Assembly: GCA_039566865.1 (NCBI GenBank)
Contig: CM076951.1
Location: 19,353,484 to 19,417,483 of the forward strand
Direction of reading: 5' to 3'
Length of the DNA: 64,000 bases
From: Aurelia coerulea
Taxonomy: Eukaryota; Cnidaria; Scyphozoa; Semaeostomeae; Ulmaridae
Shown here: one piece after another, positions 56,671-64,000 of the stretch
Position numbering within the stretch: the stretch's first letter is position 1
How the letters are laid out: every line of letters begins with the position of its first letter
Position numbers and translations under genes: made by a program
Notes under the pieces: model-generated
The model's database searches: none
Seen by the model: only the letters and a program-made list of their open reading frames with translations
What the model was told of the DNA's origin: nothing

Positions 56671-57753
56671 CTCAAGAACTACTGTACTGTATTTTGAAAG
56701 ATGTTTGCACTTAATTTAAATCCACCTTGAGAATAAAACATTTATTTAGAAATCTAACAAATTTTCACAGGGAGTAAGACTCATCTCTAATTTTACTAAA
56801 TAAATGATCTATTATGAGCATTTCTTATCAAACATTGTCTTACGTGAATTAATAAGAAAATCTTTATTTCCCAAATTCATGTTTTAGAATGGCCATTTAA
56901 TTTTACATCAAACACAGTTAGTGTCAGAAGTTCAGATTCTAGAATGTATGGATTCCAGGGTTATCTAATACGGCTGATCCAATCCTAGGGATAAAGAACA
57001 CTGTCTGACATCATTCAACAGGCAATGATTCAAAACTTATTTCAATGGCAGCACACTGTATTGATTTTCCAGGGCTTGATAATATGGTATTCAAGGGGTT
57101 AAACATTGCAAGAATCTGCAAATAATAATTATCATAATGAAATAATAATAATAATATTGCAAGAATCTGCATCCACCCTGTTTTGTCTAATGAAGAGGGC
57201 ACTACAAGGATTCTTTTGAGTAGGGGGTTGCCACCCCCCCCCCCCAACCACTGCACAAACAACCCATATTTTCAAAGTTAATTTCAAAAAATGAATGCAC
57301 CACAATAACTTTTCATATCATGGATTTGGCTACCATTTATTAAATTTGAAGCATTAAATTTCTGTATCATTTTGGCAAAACCCTAACCTAAACCTACTGT
57401 CTGTATCAAAAATGATGTTGAAGATGGTCCATTTTGCTTAGAGGCATGTCCCCCCTCTATGCACCAGTATTCCATGGTGTTCCCCCAACGAGAATTTAAT
57501 TTTTTGCACCATGAAAAACTTACCATAGTGTTATGCAATGGGCTTCATAAACAGCAACTCCGACACAGTTATCAGCAAAGTAATTATCAGTAGGCCTAAA
57601 TAGTTGCTCCATTTTGTTGGGAAGACAACATCGATTCAGGTGTGAGGAGGAAGAGTCTGTTCTTAAAGACATCTAAGAAGGGTTGTACAGTGCTCCTGTC
57701 CACGGAATATAGCCACAGCTGAAACATAAGTCTTTAAAATCTTTGAAATAAAA
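56671..57753. other. unassigned part of the RecQ element
   Basis: No coding sequence recognised. Contains an AAT microsatellite (57115-57165) with a duplicated GCAAGAATCTGCA, and a C-run (57233-57245). Confidence 0.4.
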
Positions 57754-57890
57754 TTACAGTGCATTCTTTTGTTCGTTGTTAAATCTGTCGACATTCAAAG
57801 TACAGCATGCAAGCTTCCATGCTTCCTGGAAACGTTCTTCATCCCACTCCTGCCATGTTGTTGTTCCTGTTGCGCCATCATGAATTGCGA
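57754..57890 (-). pseudogene. possible N-terminal exon of the RecQ-like gene
   Basis: One minus frame reads HDGATGTTTWQEWDEERFQE then AWKLACCTLNVDRFNNEQKN and stops. The 'RFNxEQ' spacing is what one expects just before the Walker A motif of RecQ-like helicases. It lies upstream on the same strand and inside the same TIR pair, but the next motif (GxGKS) is missing. Confidence 0.35.
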
Positions 57891-58335
57891 GATAACAATA
57901 GAATCGCTCTCTACCAATGAGATTTGGTTCCTCGAGCCGAGGAACCGCACGTGACCGCAGACAGGCTTTCCGTCGCTGATGCGCAGACTCTACTGGAGGA
58001 GGAACCTCACTTCTCTTCAGGGAATCAGTAGAGTCTGCACGCAGGCTAGGATGACAATGATGAAATGTCCCTCTCTTATTGCTCTAGTGATGACTTTATC
58101 AACGTTGATTACATAGGCAGCAATGGAAGGAGCCTTGCATACCCTATCTATTTCACTTGTACAAGTGAAGTTTCCTTGCTGTGTTGAGAGCAGGCCTGTT
58201 AAGGTTTTCAGACAGCAAGAAAGCACTGAAGTCCTTTGATAAGAGGTCACATTTTGGGCTCAGTCCATAGCAAAGTGTGTATATTATGTTCATTGTCAAC
58301 TTTTCAAGCTCTATGCAAGTTCTATACAGAGTCTA

Positions 58336-58680
58336 CACTCCTTTTTTATAAGAATACTATAATTTTTTTCCAGCCTCAATATTCTTAAGTAATTTTTCGT
58401 TTTGAGCCTTAACATATTCTGAAAGTATTCTTATTTTTTCAAATCTGGTATGGTTTCAAGGGAACATAATTTAAACAAGTGTCATATCATTATGACGAAA
58501 GACAAATTTTAGCAATTGTAACAATAACAATGTTATGAACATCGCAAAACAGGCAACTGCTGGAAAATGAGACACAAATATGCCAGCTGAGGCTGAGCAA
58601 TATTCTTATAATATTCTTAAAATTTGTATGATTCTGAGCCTGAATATTCTTATAAACAATATTCTTATAAAAAAAGAGTG
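58336..58680. mobile_element. TA-flanked MITE, TIR CACTC..., copy 2
   Basis: The inverted relative of 27094-27451, bordered by TA (58334-58335, 58681-58682). It lies 290 bp outside the right TIR of the RecQ element. Confidence 0.87.
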
Positions 58681-58952
58681 TATGTGAAACTGGCGAAAGT
58701 CTTGTAGAATATAAATTGTGCCAGATGATTGAAATGACTTTTGATCTTTTAACATTTTCAATTCATGTGCAAATGGTAGAATGGAGATTACTTGGCAACG
58801 ATTGATTCTAGCATTCCTGGAGGCAATACTACTTCTCCACCTGGACCTTGATAGATATCTCCAAATGCCTTTTGTTCAAGAACTGACAGTTGTGAGAAAA
58901 CATTTGGCATATTTTCAGATAGAGCAGTTTCCTCATGTTGGTGTTGAACTTT

Positions 58953-59215
58953 TTATAAGTTACTAGATGATATAGACTGCTGCTGTTGACTTTGAAAAGA
59001 TGATGTGCTTGGAGATTCTTGTTCAGCTGCTGATGTACTCAAAGCTTGGGGTGCTGGAGATGAAGCTAATTCACTTAAGAGCTCTCCTGAAGATGGTGGT
59101 AACTGATCTGATGTGCGTTGATTTGATGGGACTGGGTTTGATGTAATTGCACAACCATGAAGAGCTTTCACTTTCCTCCCAGCTTTCCTTTCCTTGTACC
59201 TCTCGACACATTAGT
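58953..59215 (-). pseudogene. Ser/Gln-rich exon-like fragment
   Basis: The open frame starts before the GTG at 59171: ERYKERKAGRKVKALHGCAI, then PVPSNQRTSDQLPPSSGE and a Ser/Gln-rich tail ending QSISSSNL and a stop. Basic, then low complexity. It may be an N-terminal piece of family C (same strand, upstream), but that link is not shown. Confidence 0.35.
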
Positions 59216-59234
59216 GGATAATGCATTATATATG

Positions 59235-59500
59235 GATTTAGTTAATCAATTTTTTATACATTCTGCTAAAACTTTACAAAACATCTATACTTAATTACTA
59301 TACTTATAAGCTACTCTTCTCTACTACTAGGAAAAGACCACAGGGAGCAAAGAACTATGTCTACCTACATCGCTTGGCCATTTAGATAAAGAAAAAATTG
59401 AAAGAAGACATAAAACTACACATAACTATAACAAAGAGAAAGATCAGTCCAATAAATCTGAAAAAAGAAGGCTAAAACTGCTGACATTACTTTCTAGGGC
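59235..59500 (-). repeat. LINE 3' UTR remnant
   Basis: Shares the order of words with the 3' UTR at 41590-41830 (TACAAGCTAC-like arrays, GGGAGCAAAGAACTATGTCT versus GGAGCAAAAAAGCAATGTCT, GGCCATTTAGATA versus GGCCATTAACATATAGATA). Only the 3' untranslated part is present. Confidence 0.65.
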
Positions 59501-62500
59501 CCCTTTCTTTTTATATCAAACATCAATCAAGTAACAGAACACGAGAAAAGTACAGTGTCCCTTCATGTCAAGTTTTTCAATATTTACAAGTGACAGACTT
59601 TGGGCATCGTAGTTGCAGGTCCATTAATCTCCTTATACAGTGATGATGGTGCAGTCCAAATTACCAAATTTCTATTTACATCCCATACTTACTAAAACGC
59701 GGAGCTTGAATCAATAGTCAATTTTCCATAAGAAGCAGTTAGCTTTTGCTTTTGGCGTAGCGTCACCCTACTCAACTATGTTGTCATTAGGCAGGGGCCT
59801 AAGTTTATCTTCTGGGCCTTCTAAGAAATCACTGTCATTACTTTCAAAATTCTTCTTTAAGGCTTCAATGTCCACCTTTGCTGCTGTAAATTGATCCCAG
59901 TGGATCTTCTCTTCCTTCTGCGAACTGACAATTGTTTTGTGCGTTTATTTTCCATTTTCACGTCAGCTTTACCAACTTTCCAGCTCCCTACACCACCAAA
60001 CTGAAGTAAGACATTGCAAACATATTGTTGTCAGGGACAATATCACTCTCTTTCACATCTCTTGCCTCTCTTCATCTGGTAAATGGACTAGACTTCAAGA
60101 GATAGGGGAATGTAGCTTTTTTCTGGACCATTTCTTGTTGCAGGTCAGCTGTTTTCCACTTGGTCACCAGGCAAGGTTATTTCTAATTTAGAGTTGGGTG
60201 TAGGAAACGTGGTTCCTGCTCCAATTGGTGTTGGGTATCATGATAAGTGTCATTGCACCATATATTTTAATGCCTAATGATGCTTTAAACAAAATATTTC
60301 AAAAATGCTTGATTTTTAAAAATTTAGTGTATTCATTTACCATTTAATGTTTCCTTTGATCTCAAACCTTATCTTTCAGACTTTTCTTTGCATGGGATTG
60401 CAATAAACTTCAGAATGATATATCTTAAGCATGAGGTACATGATTTGCGTTTGTCTGAAGGTGCACATGAAAATAATGGGGGCTCAAAATAGCAATAAGG
60501 TAGTAGTGGCCACTTTCAAAATAAAATAACTTTTTTCCCTGCACGATCCTGAGTGATTGCTTTGGCAGATTATCTGCCGAAATGTGCTGCTGTGATAAAA
60601 TCTAGGTTTGGTAGAAATATTCGGCCTCAATTTTTTTATTTTGTACTTTTAATCTCAAATAACGCATTTTTGTGTGTGTCTTTTTCAGGAAAATAAGTGC
60701 ATTTAGGAAAAAGAACACGAAAACAAAAATTTGGGATCCAGTTGAAGCAACGAGCAACTCCCTTGCAAGGTGATAAGTAGTTCTATCAATTAAAACCAAC
60801 AGAGCTAAAATCGGATAACCCTGGGCAAAGATATTAGTAAATGAATTTGTTGTTGTAATGAGCTTACTGTAGAAATCTACCAAAAATTACATGAAAAGTA
60901 GACAATGTCAATTTCATCCAACTTTGGAAACGAATATCTCCGGACTCAGAAGTCATAAAAGTCTACTGTTTGCTTTGTTTTAATCCTTAAAATATCCTCT
61001 TTAAGACCATGTATCATTACGACAGTTTTGATTAAGTTTAATTTTTGCGATAATTTGTATTTTCTTCCTTTATTTTTGCATTCTGGATCACTGTGGGGGG
61101 GGGGGTGGAAGTAGCCTCGTGCCTGGCTGAGTCACTTATGCATGTTGGCCTAGCCATTTGAGGAGATTTGTTTGCCCCTCCCTTCCTTCCCCAATATTTA
61201 GTTGTTTTTCGTTCTTTCTTCGTTTTTGAGTTTTTGGTTTGTTTAGTAGTTATGTTCTCTGCAGTTTTTCATGGCTGTGGACAGGTGTGCTGGCCCAGAG
61301 GAAAATATGGCTTTTCTTGCCAATCACCGACCGTAAATGCGCTTGCCAACAGTTAACACTGGGCTGATGCACTGCTAGCCCATGTTACCTGTTATAGGTC
61401 TGTTATCTTGGGAGGACAGTGTTAAACAATGTAGATAGGTTGTGAAGATTTCTGAAGGGGATTAATCATCTTTAGATCCTATTGTGCAACTTTGCATGGA
61501 TGATTCAGTGCAAGTCTCCAGATCTGCCTGCTTTGATGAAGATTCTTTGTCACTAGAAATTTCTAATTAATCTCTCTCCACTAGAAATAATGTTATGTGA
61601 TTGTAAGGCTTTCCAACCTCTTCTTTATGCTTATCAAGTTGAAACAATTATGCAGGCTTCCCAAAAATTTTTAGGATTTCTCTACCATCCGGATTCACGA
61701 TTTGATGTTGACAAACAAATTTGTGGTTGAGAGAAATATCACATCGGTCTAGCAGCAAGGCTGATTTGGTGGTTTCTAAAAAACTGTTGCCTTTTGGAGG
61801 AACTTGGATATCGCTCATCAGAAATTGAGAAACTGCCGCTACAGACTCAAGATGAGAGGGTGACCACGAACCTGTACGTGAAATAGTAAAGAAAAGTAAG
61901 CTTGATAATGTCGAAATTGCTGACAATGAAACTGGCAGTGAAATTAGCAGTGAAATTGGTAGTGAAATTGGCAGCGAGGATAATGTCAAGTCAAGATTAT
62001 AATGAGAACGAAGAGGCATCAAATGCAGTATCTGGTTCCAATGCAGCCGAGCTGGCAAAGTCCAACATACGATTTGATTGAGGATGTTATGCCCTGGAGA
62101 AGAATCACCTTAGTGCGTATTTGCAAGGGACATCCTGTGATGGCCAATACCAAGCAAAAGATTTTGCTTCAAAATTAAACGAGCTTGTTGTCCACTCAAG
62201 TCCGTCATCTAATGGATTTAGCAATTTAGATGCTTTCAAAGGAAAAGTAGGCACATCAATGATGTTCATAGACCATTTGGTGAGTTGTACCAGTATTTTC
62301 CATCGAATGTAGGGATGGGGCAAAATTTGTGTCCAAGCAGGAGCAATAGCTCAGGCAACTGGAAGTATGGTGTTGGTGAAAAACCTGTGCAACAAGATTT
62401 TCTTAGTCACAGTTTCACAAGTTCAGGAAGCTTTTGAAGTCCTTTCCTAGATACATCAAAACCTTTCGGAAATACAGCATTGTTGAGCTGAATTAATATC

Positions 62501-62768
62501 ATATTGCAGGTCATGATTTTTTCTATGACATTTGTGCTGTTGTTGATATTCCACATAGCTCCCAGGCAGCTTTTTCCAAAGCAGTATTTTGCAGGCAGTT
62601 TTTCTAAAATAGTTCTTTATTAAATGTAATTGCAGTAAGATGATGAATGATAGCAAGCAAATGGTAATGCATGGCTTTTCAATCCTTCCTGCACATGCCG
62701 CAAGCAATTTTCTTCTTACCTTCTCACATGGCATGCAGTTCTTTAGTGAACACTTCAAAGCCTTTTGG
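59501..62768. other. unassigned AT-rich sequence
   Basis: 3.2 kb with no supported gene. At 61925-61980 a 12-bp tandem GAAATTGGCAGT occurs four times; its plus frame reads GSEISSEIGSEIGSEDN and may be an acidic coding repeat. A G-run is at 61093-61105. Confidence 0.4.
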
Positions 62769-62806
62769 ACCTTTTGGCTAAGATCAAGGGTAGTGGGTAT
62801 TTTCTA
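62769..62806 (+). ncRNA. U2 snRNA 5'-end-like fragment
   Basis: CCTTTTGGCTAAGATCAAG (62770-62788) is identical to the conserved 5' region of metazoan U2 snRNA that precedes the branch-site recognition sequence, and the next bases are similar (GGGTAGTGGG where U2 has GTGTAGTATC). Upstream and downstream U2 sequence (Sm site, stem-loops) is not recognisable. Probably a U2 pseudogene fragment or the head of a U2-derived SINE, not a working snRNA gene. Confidence 0.55.
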
Positions 62807-63443
62807 GACATAGTGCTAAAATAAGCAGGCAGACAAGATAAGCCCTGACATTCAATGTGCCTCGTATTTTAGGGACTATCCTCAAGTTTTCAATATCTCA
62901 TCGAGTCCATATGACATTAGACACTGATCTGATTTTAGAATGACCTCTAAACCAACCATCATTTGGGGAGATGCTATGGAAACTGACACAACCAATGATG
63001 CGACTTTCGGACGGACCAAAGAGACCCACAAATCCAACTTTTTGCAGATAAGATTAAAGAATAAAGCCACAACAGGATATTGCCTTCATGGCAGTGAAAT
63101 TTTATGCACCAAAGACAATGAAAGGTCCAGAGAAAATCAAGCAATTAAGGAAGGAAAAAAGAAGGGAAACTGACATTGTAGGATTTTGTTTTCACCTCTA
63201 GAAAAGCATTTGAGAGAGCTTATCAATAAAGCATAGTTTATGAAGGAGACACCAACCAAGGTAAAAAGAGAGAACATCTCTTGCCTGACAGAAGTTGAAA
63301 AGGCGCTGCAAAATGATCGTTTGCCAGGATGCAGCAAAAGTTGGTTGGAATTAAGCTTAAGGTTTTGTAATTAAACAACATAAAGCAATTGGTATGTGAC
63401 TCAAGCATGAGAGATCAGCTTGTAAATGGACGTGGTAAATTTA
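62807..63443. other. unassigned; frame 62940-63173
   Basis: A 77-codon basic plus frame (KNKATTGYCLHGSEILCTKD) has no recognised motif. It might be an exon of the gene whose tail lies at 63876; unproven. Confidence 0.3.
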
Positions 63444-63794
63444 GGGCCAGTCTATATGGGGAAAAAAACCTCACCTGCCAGACCCGGGGCTGACACGCGA
63501 GATTCCTCCTTCATGTAGAATTCCATTTTTTTTACTTCCCGGTGGAATCTCACCTGGGCAAGGTGAAATTTTTCCATTTAAACAAAAAACGACCAGTATG
63601 GTGAGGTGTATTGGCTTTTTAATTGATTTATTTTGGTTAATTCGTTCTGATTTCACAGATGAGAGACTTTACTCCACCTTGGCTCTCAGCCCTGGCGCTG
63701 ACAGGCGAGGTAAAATCTCGTATAAACAGTGGCTGAAATTTACCTCGCCTATCAGTCTTGCATGTGAGGTGTTTTTCCTCATATAAGCTGGCCC
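63444..63794. mobile_element. 351-bp MITE with GGGCCAG ends
   Basis: GGGCCAGTCTATATGGGG at 63444 and the inverse ending CTTATATGAGG-type at 63794 (read on the minus strand GGGCCAGCTTATATGAGG). Inverted similarity continues through CCTCAC and repeated CTGACAGGCGAGG-like words. The flanks TTA and ATA differ, so the TSD is unclear; possibly Harbinger-type. Confidence 0.78.
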
Positions 63795-63875
63795 ATAGAA
63801 ACATGATTCTAGTTAGCCCTGTAAACTTTACTGAATCATTCATGGCAGACAAAGCCAGATGGCTGTCCGCATCAG

Positions 63876-63983
63876 AATTGCATAAAGGCCTTGGATGCAT
63901 ATCGTGCTGCCAGAGCAAATTTATTCATAATCCCATCTCAATCGCCAGAATTGAACCCAATTGAAACTCTAGCAGATAATTAA
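63876..63983 (+). pseudogene. IS630/Tc1-type transposase C-terminal fragment
   Basis: One plus frame of 35 codons reads KALDAYRAARANLFIIPSQS then PELNPIETL and stops. 'PSxSPxLNPIE' is the block with the third catalytic acid of the IS630/Tc1/mariner DDE domain. The residue after it (usually W or a helix) is lost at TAA 63981. The upstream DDE parts are not seen in the window; the gene may have been cut by the MITE at 63444-63794. Confidence 0.7.
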
Positions 63984-64000
63984 GGAAGCAAGCATTGGAA

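Larger units (their letters stand above)
53331..58046. mobile_element. 4716-bp element with 90-bp TIRs enclosing RecQ helicase fragments
   Basis: GCCTGCGTGCAGACTCTACT at 53331 and its inverse ending at 58046 begin 90-bp inverted repeats (53331-53420; 57957-58046) with only a few differences. Each TIR can itself fold: GCAGACTCTACTG pairs with CAGTAGAGTCTGC 30 bp further in. TA lies on both sides (53329-53330, 58047-58048). Inside are minus-strand RecQ-helicase fragments and smaller MITEs. Either a DNA transposon that encodes a helicase, or a TIR element that picked up a RecQ copy. Superfamily not assigned. Confidence 0.82.
52928..58250 (-). pseudogene. repeated gene family C, copy 2, split by the RecQ element
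   Basis: Downstream part 53328-52928: KSLALSMASRQMTRSYKLAK, FGHCTSHIAILTHETDLAKL, CFVFDNDDFNEEARV, colinear with copy 1 at 36400-36790. Upstream part 58250-58048: EIDRVCKAPSIAAYVINV then ITRAIREGHFIIVI. The two parts abut the TIRs of the 53331-58046 element on opposite sides, so the element landed in this gene. A one-base mismatch of frame remains if only one TA is kept. Function unknown; the gene was probably already decaying. Confidence 0.6.

Noticed and set aside
57769..57954. Plus-strand 61-codon frame
   Set aside because: Antisense to the better-supported minus-strand RecQ-like exon at 57754-57890.

Overview
The window reads as intergenic or repeat-rich DNA of a metazoan, most likely an invertebrate and perhaps a cnidarian. 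The grounds are spliceosomal exons with GT/AG borders, TTAGGG-type telomere-like repeats, a U2 snRNA-like fragment, non-LTR retrotransposons, and many TIR transposons and MITEs with TA, TTA, TTAA, AGA, 8-bp and 9-bp target duplications. The host assignment is inference from element content, not from a recognised host gene. I saw no convincing intact single-copy host gene; nearly every recognisable coding stretch belongs to a transposon or a repeated, transposon-associated gene family.

Layout. 1-8.9 kb: a 5'-truncated LINE with a perfect 10-bp TSD, an ORF1-like gene split by a foldback carrying a broken THAP domain, and an old LINE remnant. 9.4-13.6 kb: fragments of a repeated gene family and an hAT-type transposase, a minisatellite, and a nest of TA-flanked MITEs. 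13.6-19.9 kb: a minus-strand MULE transposase gene that I model as four exons with matching splice phases, inactivated by one in-frame stop and one frameshift. 20.13-23.60 kb: a 3472-bp element with a perfect 8-bp TSD, whose inverted arms are built from tandem ~379-bp units full of CCGCG hairpins. 25.8-27.8 kb: a second TIR element with GCGTAAGAT subterminal arrays, carrying two younger MITEs. 28-38.9 kb: gene-family fragments, Harbinger-like and piggyBac-like MITEs, a foldback with a 9-bp TSD, and a P/THAP9-like transposase tail. 38.9-44.1 kb: a 9-bp-period satellite present in both orientations. 44.3-48 kb: a TTAA-flanked MITE and an element that carries telomere-like repeats and a nested MITE. 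48-53.8 kb: a decayed minus-strand gene between two GGGCCAGGTC ends, with an hAT MITE inside it or just beyond it. 53.3-58.05 kb: a 4.7-kb element with 90-bp TIRs that encloses RecQ-helicase fragments and has split another repeated gene. 58.3-64 kb: a MITE, LINE 3' sequence, the U2-like fragment, a further MITE and the tail of an IS630/Tc1-type transposase.

How it works together: this is a layered insertion record. Several older repeat genes (ORF1-like, 'family C', the MULE) are each cut by later, better-preserved elements, and the direct repeats at the borders give the order. The least-explained structures are the 20.13-23.60 kb element, which has no recognised transposase, and the RecQ-containing TIR element.
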